From Streptomyces sp. DG2A-72 (GTDB lineage: Bacteria > Actinomycetota > Actinomycetes > Streptomycetales > Streptomycetaceae), in NCBI RefSeq assembly GCF_030499575.1, contig NZ_JASTLC010000001.1:1364001-1428000 (forward strand): a stretch of 64,000 nucleotides of DNA. The letters run 5' to 3'. The translations under genes and the position numbers were made by a program. A model generated the notes under the pieces. The model was not told where the DNA came from and did not search any database. It worked only from the letters and a program-made list of their open reading frames with translations. Below are positions 44,532 to 51,615 of this stretch, piece after piece. The stretch's first letter is position 1. Each line of letters starts with the position of its first letter.

Positions 44532-44735
44532 TCAGGCGGGAGTGATGTTCTCCGCCTGCGGGCCCTTTTGGCCCTGCGCGATGTCGAAGCTCACCTTCTG
44601 GCCTTCCTGGAGCTCACGGAAGCCCGAGCTGGCGATGTTCGAGTAGTGGGCGAAGACGTCGGGGCCGCCGCCGTCCTGCTCGATGAAGCCGAAGCCCTTC
44701 TTGGAGTTGAACCACTTCACAGTGCCTGTAGCCAT
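44532..44735 (-). CDS. Cold-shock domain protein
   Basis: A 67-residue single-domain CSP that binds single-stranded RNA or DNA. Both nucleic-acid motifs are perfect: KGFGFIEQ (RNP1) and VFAHYSNI (RNP2), within [20 protein letters not shown]. The C terminus [10 protein letters not shown] is typical. ATG 44735 follows AAGGAG. It has a leader of about 90 bases between the upstream terminator and the start codon, long enough for the structured 5' UTR often seen for csp mRNAs. Streptomycetes carry several paralogs; this one is on the element. Confidence 0.95.
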   Translation of the reverse strand: MATGTVKWFNSKKGFGFIEQDGGGPDVFAHYSNIASSGFRELQEGQKVSFDIAQGQKGPQAENITPA

Positions 44736-44826
44736 CTGCCTGTCTCCTTCGACGGGACTCGTATCGGACCCCGCACCGTGCGGGATCCGGAGGTGATCGC
44801 CCTGGTCCGGAGAGGCGTTGAACAGC

Positions 44827-44855
44827 AAAAACGCCCGTGACTGCGATCACGGGCG
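44827..44855 (-). terminator. Intrinsic terminator upstream of the csp gene
   Basis: On the minus strand the stem CGCCCGTGA/TCACGGGCG is followed by TTTTT (A tract at 44827-44831 on the plus strand). It closes transcription from the GAF-ANTAR remnant side before the cold-shock gene. A real U tract is unusual for this genus. Confidence 0.85.
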
Positions 44856-44936
44856 AACGGGACTTCGGAACCACGACTGCTGATCATGACGCTACACCGG
44901 CTGGCGGCGCTCGGCCACTGAAACGCAGAGTTGGTC

Positions 44937-45397
44937 TCATAAGCTGTGGGCGGCGGCAGTAGCTGTATCACCTTCGCTCCGCGCGGAGCAGCTCGCATAG
45001 GCGCTGAGCAACCGGGGCGCCTCACCGATCGTCGACCCCGCGTACTGCGCGACCATGCCCTTGGCGATCTCCAGCGTGCCCTTCGCCGCGATCACGCTCT
45101 GCACGCGGGTGATCACATCGTCGACCTGCGCCGGCTCCGTGGACCAGTGCATCAGGCCCAGCGCGGCGGAGTCCGCGAGGGCCTGTGCCAGATGTACGTC
45201 GTCCTCCACGAGATGCCCCGAGCGCTGACGCATCAGCGTGAGGGGCTCCCAGCGGTTGCTCGCGCAAACGCATCTGGATCGCCTGCAGGGACTCGTACCC
45301 GTTCTCGATCACCGCCGTGACCAGTTTCGGCCAAGCGGACACTTAGGCCGCGCAGTTCGACGACGAAAGCCTGCGCCAGTTGGCGCTCGCGGTTCAT
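44937..45397 (-). pseudogene. GAF-ANTAR regulator, broken
   Basis: ATG 45397 with GGAGGAG upstream begins NRERQLAQAFVVELRG, the normal start of a GAF-ANTAR protein. The body of the GAF domain is then deleted. The sequence resumes as VTAVIENGYESLQAIQMRLR, shifts frame after EQPLGA, and continues as DDVHLAQALADSAALGLMHW and the ANTAR part VQSVIAAKGTLEIAKGMVAQ, AGSTIGEAPRLLSAYA. The ANTAR half is nearly complete, but a functional protein is not possible without the deleted and frameshifted parts. Confidence 0.82.
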
Positions 45398-45564
45398 GTT
45401 CTCCTCCCCGGCGCTGTGGTCACGGTCATCGGCACATGTGCCGTCCGTTCAGTCATCGCGGAGGTCCATGCTGCGGTCGATGATCGCCGGGGCCACCCCA
45501 CCCAACGGTTTCACGCGATCTTGGCACAGGCAAACAGCCATGGTCAGCGCCGCTCCGCGGACCC

Positions 45565-45642
45565 CTTCATGACGTAGGTCCCGAAGTCGTCGGCCCCGGC
45601 AGCGAGCCGCCCTCACGCAGGCGGGTCGCGGTGACTTCCTTG
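45565..45642 (-). repeat. Right direct repeat (candidate attR), degraded HipA 5' end
   Basis: Bases 45565-45594 are identical to 24091-24120. The copy then lacks 10 bases, matches CCCGGCAGCGAGCCGCCCTC, lacks 12 bases, and matches GCGGGTCGCG before fading near codon 3. Read on the minus strand it gives KEVTATR and LREGGSLPG, so it is a decayed copy of the HipA-like N terminus. Confidence 0.75.
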
Positions 45643-45645
45643 GGG

Positions 45646-45688
45646 CCGACAGCGGATCGACAGTCGTCGACAGGGAACCGACAGCTCC
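45646..45688. repeat. Four helically phased CGACAG repeats
   Basis: CGACAG occurs at 45647, 45658, 45668 and 45679, spaced 11, 10 and 11 bases, always preceded by C or T. Such one-turn spacing indicates a protein binding one DNA face. It may be an arm-type site for the element's recombinase or excisionase, or an activator site for the Rieske gene. Confidence 0.6.
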
Positions 45689-45800
45689 GCTTTACCCGCA
45701 CCTCTCCGGAGACGGGCCAGGATTTCCCCATCGTCTGAACAGCCGGTCCTCATGGACCGTACCTCTCGGCAGATCACGAACACCCGGAAGGAACGTCAGC

Positions 45801-46268
45801 ATGACCAGCGAATCAGTTCAGCCGGTGTCGGCACCGAGCCGCCGTACCGTCGTGGCGGCGGTCGGCGCGGCGGGGCTCGCCGTCGCGCTGACCGCGTGCG
45901 GGTCGGAGGACGACGCGTCCGGCTCGTCCACCGAGCAGGGCGCCGACGCCAGTTCCCCCGCAGCGGAGGGCGGCGCCGGCGGTGCCGCGCTCGCGAAGAC
46001 CTCCGACATACCGGAGGGCAGTGGCAAGGTCTTCAGCGACGAGAAGGTCGTGGTCTCGCAGCCGACGGCGGGTGACTACAAGGCTTACTCGACGATCTGC
46101 ACGCATCAGGGCTGTCCGATGACGGACCTCAAGGAGGACATCATCTCCTGCGCCTGCCACGGCAGTACCTTCTCCATCGCCGACGGCAGTGTGCAGAAGG
46201 GCCCCGCCACCAAGCCGCTGGAGGCCAAGGAGATCACCGTGTCCGGGGACTCGATCACGCTCGCGTGA
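45801..46268 (+). CDS. Rieske [2Fe-2S] lipoprotein
   Basis: A 155-residue exported iron-sulfur protein. The N terminus SRRTVVAAVGAAGLAVALTA followed by CG is a twin-arginine signal with a lipobox (LTAC), so it folds with its cluster inside and is then exported and lipidated. The Rieske motifs are CTHQGCPM and CACHGSTF, giving the two Cys and two His ligands. A Ser/Ala/Gly-rich linker follows the lipidation site. It is not next to a bc1 operon, so it is probably an electron-transfer or oxidoreductase partner of unknown kind. ATG 45801 follows GGAAGGA. Its 3' end overlaps the isochorismatase gene by 14 bases. Confidence 0.92.
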   Translation: MTSESVQPVSAPSRRTVVAAVGAAGLAVALTACGSEDDASGSSTEQGADASSPAAEGGAGGAALAKTSDIPEGSGKVFSDEKVVVSQPTAGDYKAYSTICTHQGCPMTDLKEDIISCACHGSTFSIADGSVQKGPATKPLEAKEITVSGDSITLA

Positions 46269-46905
46269 CCGGGCGCGGTCGTTTCCAGCAACCCAGCACC
46301 TCGTCCGTGGTCGCGACCGTGGCGACCAATGCGAGGGTGTTGCGGATCATCGCCGGGGTGTAGTCGGAGGGCACCCCGGCGATGGCGTCCGCCGGGACGA
46401 CGGCGGTGTAGCCGCGGTTGACCGCGTCGAAGACGGCGTTGGGGACGGCCACGTTGGCCGAGACGCCGGTGACGATCAGGGTGCGGCAGCCGAGGTTGCG
46501 CAGCAGCGCGTCGACCTCGGTGCCCTGGACCGGCGACAGCCCGTGCAGCCGTCGTACGACGAAGTCCTCCTCGGCGACCTCGATCGGGGCCGCCACCCGG
46601 ACCGCCGTGGAGCCGGCGAGCTGCTGGACGGGGAGCCGTTCGGCGGCGCGGAACAGCCGGGCATTACGGCTCGCGCCCCGGCCGTCCGGGCGGCGTTCGG
46701 CGATCGCGTGGATCACCTGCACCCCGCTCTCGTGCGCCCCCGCCACCAGCCGGGCGACGTTGGCGAGGGCGCCGGAGGAGCGGGCCTCCTTCGCGAGGTC
46801 CGGCAGCGCGCTGTCCGGGCCGACGACGCCCTGCTGGCACTCGACCGTGAGCAGCACGGTGGTCACGGGGTCGAGGAGTTCGCGAAGCTGTTCGTACGAC
46901 GGCAT
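46255..46905 (-). CDS. Isochorismatase-family hydrolase
   Basis: A 216-residue cysteine hydrolase of the isochorismatase/nicotinamidase superfamily. VLLTVECQQGVVGP holds the first acidic catalytic residue position (Glu rather than Asp), the Lys expected before the Gly-rich turn is hard to place because EEDFVVRRLHG has Arg, and the nucleophile position GCRTLIVTGVSANVAV shows Ser where most members have Cys. These changes suggest a divergent activity or loss of catalysis. ATG 46905 is preceded by AAGGGGG. It is divergent from the F420 oxidoreductase, sharing a regulatory region with two dyads. Confidence 0.83.
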   Translation of the reverse strand: MPSYEQLRELLDPVTTVLLTVECQQGVVGPDSALPDLAKEARSSGALANVARLVAGAHESGVQVIHAIAERRPDGRGASRNARLFRAAERLPVQQLAGSTAVRVAAPIEVAEEDFVVRRLHGLSPVQGTEVDALLRNLGCRTLIVTGVSANVAVPNAVFDAVNRGYTAVVPADAIAGVPSDYTPAMIRNTLALVATVATTDEVLGCWKRPRPVTRA

Positions 46906-46983
46906 GGTGCCCCCTTGTCGCCGACCTGATGGGGCGGGCGAGACTAGCCACCATTGCGCAGGGAAGGAAGACCGCTCATCCTT

Positions 46984-47016
46984 TTCTGACGTGATGTCAG
47001 AGGATCTCTCCTCTGA
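46984..47016. promoter_or_regulatory. Overlapping dyads upstream of F420 oxidoreductase gene
   Basis: TTCTGACGTGATGTCAG (46984-47000) is a TTCTGACG-N5-TCAG site with dyad TCTGAC/GTCAGA. It overlaps a second, perfect 8-bp dyad TCAGAGGA (46997-47004)/TCCTCTGA (47009-47016). The same 17-base pattern recurs at 54392-54408. Confidence 0.6.
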
Positions 47017-47047
47017 CACGACGTGGGAGAAGAGAAGAGGGGGACAC

Positions 47048-47515
47048 ATGACCGCCACGCAGCGCCGGGGCCGGAAGATCATGATGACACCGGGTGAGCT
47101 GGACGAGTTCCTCACCAGCCAGCGCACCTGCAGGGTCGCCACCGTGTCCGCCGACGGCGCCCCGCACGTGAGCACCCTCTGGTTCGCCTGGGACGGCACC
47201 TCGATGTGGCTGTACTCGGTGGTGCGGAGCAAGCGGTGGACCGATCTGCGGCGGGATCCACGGGTCGCGATCGTGGTCGACACGGGTGAGGAGTACGACG
47301 AACTGCGCGGCGTCGAGCTGTCCGGGACCGTCGACTTCGTGGGCGAGAGCCCGCGCACCGGCGAGCTCCGCGCGGAACTCGACGTCCCGGAGACCTTGTT
47401 CGCACGGAAGAACTTCGGCCTCGAGGAAATGCCGCACGACGGACGGCACGCATGGGTGCGGCTGACGCCGGAGAGGATCGTCTCCTGGGACTTCCGCAAG
47501 TTGGGTTCCGCGTAG
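47048..47515 (+). CDS. PPOX-class F420-dependent oxidoreductase
   Basis: A 155-residue split-barrel protein of the pyridoxamine-phosphate-oxidase-like fold. The pattern LTSQRTCRVATVSADGAPHV, TLWFAWDGTSMWLYSVVRSK and RWTDLRRDPRVAIVVDTGEE is typical of actinobacterial F420-binding reductases, but an FMN or heme role cannot be excluded from sequence. ATG 47048 follows AGAGGGGG. It ends one base before the convergent LysR gene. The dyads upstream suggest tight regulation, perhaps by a TetR-type protein. Confidence 0.87.
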   Translation: MTATQRRGRKIMMTPGELDEFLTSQRTCRVATVSADGAPHVSTLWFAWDGTSMWLYSVVRSKRWTDLRRDPRVAIVVDTGEEYDELRGVELSGTVDFVGESPRTGELRAELDVPETLFARKNFGLEEMPHDGRHAWVRLTPERIVSWDFRKLGSA

Positions 47516-47516
47516 T

Positions 47517-48419
47517 TCAGCCGACCTTCAGGGCTGCCTCACGCAGCGCCTCCACCGCCGCCCGGATCGACGGGCGGCGGTCCGCGTCCGCGCGCCACAC
47601 CGCGTAGATGTACCGCTGGGCGCCGTGCCGCACAGGCACGGCCCGCACTCCCGCGGGCATCGGGTCGCGGCCGAGCCGGGGGGCGACGCAGACGCCCAAC
47701 CCGGCCGCGACCAGGGCGAGTTGGGTGTGGTGCTCCTCGGCGCGATGGGCGATGCGGGGCTCGATGCCCTTGGCGCGCAGGGTGTAGAGCAGCCACTCGT
47801 GGCAGAACTCGCCCTCGGGCCAGGCGACCCACTCGTCACCCGCGAAGTCCTCCAGGTCGACCTCGTCCCGCCCGGCGAGCGGATGCCCGTCGGCCATGGC
47901 GACACCGACGGGATCCTCGAGGATCGACGCCTTGGCGAGCCCCTGCGGCATGGGCAGCGGCTTGTTGTACCAGTCGAGGACGACGGCCAGGTCGGCGTCG
48001 CCCCGGAGCACCGCGTTGACCCCGTTCTCCGGCTCCAGTTCCCGCGAGCGCACGCGCAGCGCGGGATGGTGGGTGCGCAGGGCGGTGAGCGCTATGGGGA
48101 ACAGCCCGCGCAGGGCGGTGGGGAACGCGGCCAGCCGCAGCTCGCCGACGACCTGCCCGCGCTGCGCCTCCAGATCCGACTGGGCGAGCTCCACCTGGGA
48201 GAGGATGCGCGCCGCGTGCTCGGCGAGGAGCCGGCCGGCGTCCGTGAGCCGCACACCCCGGCCGTTCTTGGCGAGGAGTTGCTGGCCGACCTCGCGCTCC
48301 AGCTTGGACATCTGCTGCGAGACGGCCGAGGTCGTGATGTGCAGGCCCTCGGCGGCACCACTGACCGAGCCGTGCCGGGCCAGGGCGTCCAGGGTGCGGA
48401 GGCGCTCCAGGTTCAACAT
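47517..48419 (-). CDS. LysR-family transcriptional regulator
   Basis: A 300-residue LTTR. The N-terminal winged helix is NLERLRTLDALARHGSVSGA followed by AEGLHITTSAVSQQMSKLER. The C-terminal periplasmic-binding-like effector domain contains LRLAAFPTALRGLFP and the LALVAAGLGVCVAPRLG loop. The divergent EamA exporter gene is the expected target. Two direct repeats TGCTACGAG, 33 bases apart, sit between the genes. The effector is unknown; control of a divergent EamA exporter is typical of amino-acid or metabolite efflux switches. Confidence 0.93.
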   Translation of the reverse strand: MLNLERLRTLDALARHGSVSGAAEGLHITTSAVSQQMSKLEREVGQQLLAKNGRGVRLTDAGRLLAEHAARILSQVELAQSDLEAQRGQVVGELRLAAFPTALRGLFPIALTALRTHHPALRVRSRELEPENGVNAVLRGDADLAVVLDWYNKPLPMPQGLAKASILEDPVGVAMADGHPLAGRDEVDLEDFAGDEWVAWPEGEFCHEWLLYTLRAKGIEPRIAHRAEEHHTQLALVAAGLGVCVAPRLGRDPMPAGVRAVPVRHGAQRYIYAVWRADADRRPSIRAAVEALREAALKVG

Positions 48420-48427
48420 GTAAGCAA

Positions 48428-48485
48428 TGCTACGAGATACCGTGCGGAAAATCTAGGTTGTGCTACGAGGTGGTGGTCCACCACC
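48428..48485. promoter_or_regulatory. LysR target region: TGCTACGAG direct repeats and 5' hairpin
   Basis: TGCTACGAG occurs at 48428-48436 and 48461-48469, 33 bases apart (three helical turns), fitting side-by-side binding of an LTTR. Directly after is GGTGGTGG-T-CCACCACC (48469-48485), a hairpin ending nine bases before the EamA start codon that could mask translation. Confidence 0.6.
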
Positions 48486-48494
48486 CTGGTCGCC

Positions 48495-49466
48495 ATGAGC
48501 ACCTCCACCCCCGTCCGCGCCGCCCTCGACTGGCGGCTCCGCTTCGGCGCCCTCGCCCTGGTCTGGGGCTTCAGCTTCCTGCTCATCAAGGTGGGCACCG
48601 AGGGCTACGCCCCCTTCCAGGTCACGCTCGGCCGGCTGGTGTTCGGGACGGCGGTGCTCGCTGCCGCGATGGCGATGAAGCGGCAGCGGCTGCCGCGCGA
48701 GCCGCGGACCTGGGGGCACCTCGCAGTCGCCGCGTTCCTGCTCAACGCGCTGCCGTTCTCCCTCTTCGCCTACGCCGAGCTGACCATCCCGTCCACCCTG
48801 GCCGGCATCTGCAACGCCACCTCGCCGCTGTGGGGCATGGCCCTCTCCCTGGTCGCCCTCTCCGAGGACCGGCCCACCCGGGTCCGTGTCGCCGGTCTCG
48901 GCCTCGGCTTCCTCGGCGTCCTCACGGTGCTCGGCGCCTGGCAGGGCTTCCACGGCCTGGACGCCACGGGCACGGCGATGGCACTGGGAGCGTCCCTGAG
49001 CTATCCGATCGGCTGGATCTACGTCCGCCGCACCCTCGCCGGATCCGACCACTCGCATCTCTCGCTGACCGGCGCCCAGTTGCTGCTAGCCACCCTGCAA
49101 CTGGCCGTCGTGACCCCACTGTTCACGTCCTGGCCGACACAGGTGGCCCTCGGCCCGCTGCTGGCCATAGCGGCCCTGGGCACACTCGGCACCGGCCTCG
49201 CCTTCCTGATCCAGTACGGCCTGGTCGCCGAGGTCGGCCCCACAACGGCCACGATGGTCACGTACTTCATCCCCGTCATCGCCACGGCCGCGGGTGTCGC
49301 GATCCTGGGCGAGTCGCTGAACTGGTGGACACCGGTGGGCGCGGCCGTGGTGCTGGCGGGCGCGGCGCTGACGCAGGTGCGGCCGAAGACGGAGCGCCGG
49401 CCGGGCCGAGTGGCCCAAGCGGGGTCGGCTGCGGTTCGGAAGCGCCCCGAAGGGGCGCGGGGCTGA
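48495..49466 (+). CDS. EamA-family (DMT) exporter
   Basis: A 323-residue ten-helix drug/metabolite transporter with two EamA repeats: LRFGALALVWGFSFLLIKVG opens the first and GTAMALGASLSYPIGWIYVR the second. The conserved PLWGMALSLVAL after helix 4 and PVIATAAGVAILGE near helix 9 are the family signatures. Such proteins export amino acids or related metabolites. ATG 48495 has no strong Shine-Dalgarno sequence. It is divergent from its probable LysR regulator. The last residues and stop codon lie inside a copy of the dispersed repeat. Confidence 0.9.
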   Translation: MSTSTPVRAALDWRLRFGALALVWGFSFLLIKVGTEGYAPFQVTLGRLVFGTAVLAAAMAMKRQRLPREPRTWGHLAVAAFLLNALPFSLFAYAELTIPSTLAGICNATSPLWGMALSLVALSEDRPTRVRVAGLGLGFLGVLTVLGAWQGFHGLDATGTAMALGASLSYPIGWIYVRRTLAGSDHSHLSLTGAQLLLATLQLAVVTPLFTSWPTQVALGPLLAIAALGTLGTGLAFLIQYGLVAEVGPTTATMVTYFIPVIATAAGVAILGESLNWWTPVGAAVVLAGAALTQVRPKTERRPGRVAQAGSAAVRKRPEGARG

Positions 49467-49518
49467 ATCGATGTGCGGCTCCGCCGCGTGGGCGCGACCA
49501 GCCACGACGGCGCCGCGG
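49452..49518. repeat. Dispersed Streptomyces repeat, copy 2
   Basis: It starts GGGGCGCGGGGCTGAATCGA and contains the GCGGCTCCGCCGC hairpin and GTGGGCGCGACCAGCC. The TGA within GGGCTGAATC is the stop codon of the EamA gene, so the repeat has supplied the gene's end. Confidence 0.85.
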
Positions 49519-49555
49519 CGGACCGCCAACACCTCCCGCCACTGCCCCGAATCAC

Positions 49556-50887
49556 TCAGACGTAGCTCCGGATCGGCGCGGGCCCCACCGCTGAGGAGAT
49601 CGCGTCCGCCAGCGCCACCGTCTCGTCCACCGCCAGCGTCGAGACGGTGACCCGGATGCCGGGCGGTGCGCTCATCCGGAAACGAGCACCAGGCGCAACG
49701 GCCCAGCCGGCGTGCAGCAGGCGGGCCACGGCTCCGGTCTCGTCCGGCACGGGAATCCAGACGTTCAGACCGCTGCGCCCGTACGCGACGACCCCGCGCT
49801 CCGCGAGCGCGCCGATCAGCGCGTCCCGGCGCCCCCCGTACGCCGCCGCCACCGCACGCGCGTCCACCGCGCCGTCGGCCCACAGCCGGACGACGGCCCG
49901 CTGGGTGATCCGACTCACCCAGCCGGGCCCGAGCCGGTGCCGCCCGCACACCCGGTCGACGGTGACGGCGTCCCCGGTGAGCACGGCGAGCCGCAGATCG
50001 GGACCGTACGCCTTGGCGACCGAGCGCACGAAGGCCCAGCTGCCGGTGGCACCGGCGAGGGTGTGCAGAGGCAGGTCGACGATGCCGTGCCCGTGATCGT
50101 CGTCGATCAGCAGGATGTCCGGGCGCTCTCGCAACACAGCACGCAGGGCACGCGCGCGTGACGCGCTCACCGCGGCACCGGTCGGGTTCTGCGCCCGGTC
50201 GGTGACGATCAGGGCGCGCGCCCCGGCCGCGAGGACACGGCGTACGTCATCGGGGAGCGGGCCCTCGTCGTCGACGCCGACGGCGACGGTGCGCAGCCCG
50301 AGCGCGGGGACGAGGTCGAGCAGGCTGCCCCAGCCGGGGTCCTCGACGGCGACCGTGTCCCCGGGCTTGAGGTGAGCGGCGAGGACACGCTCGATGGCGT
50401 CGAGGGAGCCGGAGGTCACCGCGAGAGGCCCGTCCGGCACACCGCCCGCGTCCAGATCGGCCCGCGCGCGACGGGCCAACTCCGGTTCCACCGGATCGTC
50501 TCCGTACAGCACGGGCTCTCGGTCGGCCTGCTCGGCGGCGACCGCGAACGCCTTGGCCAGCGAGGGCAGCAGCGCGGGATCGGGGTTGCCGCTCGCCACG
50601 TCCCGCACGCCCTCGGGCACGTCCACCCGGAGGTACTCGCGCCCCGTGGTGGCCGGCTTGGACCGCACCCGGCTGCCACGGCGCCCGGCGGTCTCGATGA
50701 CCCCGCGCTCACGCAGGATGCGGTACGCCGCCGCGACCGTGTTGGGATTCACGCCCAGCTCGACCGCCAACTCCCGCATCGGCGGGAGCAGTTGGCCCGG
50801 CTCCAGCCCGCCCGAGCCCACCGCGCTCTCGACGCTGGCCGCAATCTCGGCTGCACGTCGCCCACTGATCCGATATCCTTCTAGCAC
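49556..50887 (-). CDS. MocR-type (GntR/aminotransferase) regulator
   Basis: A 443-residue PLP-binding transcription factor. Residues 1-80 form a GntR winged helix (LPPMRELAVELGVNPNTVAA, AYRILRERGVIETAGRRGSR). The rest is a fold-type-I aminotransferase domain with PGWGSLLDLVPALG and SVAKAYGPDLRLAVL, whose Lys is the likely PLP-binding residue. MocR proteins typically sense PLP or an amino compound. The GTG start (50885-50887) is only 23 bases from the divergent PPOX gene, and a perfect palindrome lies in that gap. Control of the PPOX/PaiB pair is therefore very likely. Confidence 0.92.
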   Translation of the reverse strand: MLEGYRISGRRAAEIAASVESAVGSGGLEPGQLLPPMRELAVELGVNPNTVAAAYRILRERGVIETAGRRGSRVRSKPATTGREYLRVDVPEGVRDVASGNPDPALLPSLAKAFAVAAEQADREPVLYGDDPVEPELARRARADLDAGGVPDGPLAVTSGSLDAIERVLAAHLKPGDTVAVEDPGWGSLLDLVPALGLRTVAVGVDDEGPLPDDVRRVLAAGARALIVTDRAQNPTGAAVSASRARALRAVLRERPDILLIDDDHGHGIVDLPLHTLAGATGSWAFVRSVAKAYGPDLRLAVLTGDAVTVDRVCGRHRLGPGWVSRITQRAVVRLWADGAVDARAVAAAYGGRRDALIGALAERGVVAYGRSGLNVWIPVPDETGAVARLLHAGWAVAPGARFRMSAPPGIRVTVSTLAVDETVALADAISSAVGPAPIRSYV

Positions 50888-50898
50888 AAAATAGATTA

Positions 50899-50910
50899 TG
50901 CACTAGTGCA
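50899..50910. promoter_or_regulatory. Perfect palindrome TGCACTAGTGCA between MocR and PPOX genes
   Basis: This 12-bp palindrome ends directly at the PPOX start codon. A second half-site-like CTAGCAC (50881-50887) overlaps the MocR start. Together they form a compact shared operator. Confidence 0.7.
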
Positions 50911-51615
50911 ATGGAGAGCGCAATGCAGGGGACCCAGCAGCAGCCGACGCAACACCAGGCCGCCTACACACCGAGCGACCGCACCGTTCCCACGCGCTCC
51001 GCCGACCGGGCGTCGTACGACAAGGACCTGGTGCACGCGATACTCGACGAGGCCTACGTCTGCCACCTCGGCTTCGTTCGCGACGGAGCGCCGGTGGTGC
51101 TGCCCACCCTGTACGCCCGGGTCGGCGAGCGGCTTTACGTGCACGGCTCGACGGGTTCACGCCCGCTGCGGATGACGGGCCAGACCGACCCCGGCCTCCC
51201 CGTGTGCCTGACGGTCACGCACGTGGACGCGCTCATCCTGGCCCGCTCGGCCTTCCACCACTCGATCAACTACCGCTCGGTCGTGGTCCACGGCGTTGCC
51301 CACGACGTCACCGACCCCGAGGAGAAGCGGGCCGCCCTCGACGCCCTCGTCGACCATGTCGTGCCCGGACGCGCCAACGACGTCCGGCCCGCCAACAAGA
51401 AGGAACTGGCCGCCACCGCCGTCATCCGCCTCGACCTCGACGAGGTCTCCGCCAAGGCCCGTACCGGCGGGGTGAACGACGAGCCCGAGGACCTCTCCCT
51501 CCCGCACTGGGCCGGAGTCGTCCCCCTGCGCATGGGCTACGAAACCCCGGTCGCGGACGCCCAACTGGCCCCCGGCACCGAACTCCCCGACTACCTGGCG
51601 GCCCTGTCATGCTGA
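50911..51615 (+). CDS. PPOX-fold flavin/PLP-type oxidoreductase
   Basis: A 234-residue FMN-binding split-barrel protein. YDKDLVHAILDEAYVCHLGF is followed by VVLPTLYARVGERLYVHGST, the FMN-site strand, and CLTVTHVDALILARSAFHHS with SINYRSVVVHGVAHDV, characteristic of the NimA/pyridoxamine-oxidase-like group. The start may be ATG 50911 or ATG 50923. Its stop overlaps the next gene by seven bases. Family members include nitroimidazole reductases and B6-related oxidases; the MocR neighbour favours a B6 or amino-compound role (inference). Confidence 0.88.
   Translation: MESAMQGTQQQPTQHQAAYTPSDRTVPTRSADRASYDKDLVHAILDEAYVCHLGFVRDGAPVVLPTLYARVGERLYVHGSTGSRPLRMTGQTDPGLPVCLTVTHVDALILARSAFHHSINYRSVVVHGVAHDVTDPEEKRAALDALVDHVVPGRANDVRPANKKELAATAVIRLDLDEVSAKARTGGVNDEPEDLSLPHWAGVVPLRMGYETPVADAQLAPGTELPDYLAALSC

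Larger units (their letters stand above)
24091..45642. mobile_element. Decayed integrated genomic element inserted at the HipA-like gene
   Basis: A region of about 21.5 kb bounded by two copies of the HipA-like gene's 5' end (24091-24190 and 45565-45642). An integrase C-terminal remnant sits 22 bases from the left copy, the usual place for a site-specific recombinase. Inside, at least a dozen genes are truncated, frameshifted or fused by deletion, whereas flanking chromosome has only isolated cases. No replication or transfer genes remain. I infer an old integrative element that has lost mobility. The exact crossover point cannot be fixed from one sequence. Confidence 0.65.
45398..45800. other. 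Right end of the element and upstream region of the Rieske gene
   Basis: A 403-base stretch without a gene. It holds the right direct repeat (45565-45642), the phased CGACAG array (45646-45688) and presumably the promoter of the Rieske lipoprotein gene. Left of the repeat I see no recognisable coding sequence. Confidence 0.5.

Noticed and set aside
45646..45688. The CGACAG array as a PHO box
   Set aside because: The spacing fits a PhoP-type site, but the unit does not resemble GTTCACC, so I kept it as an unexplained array.
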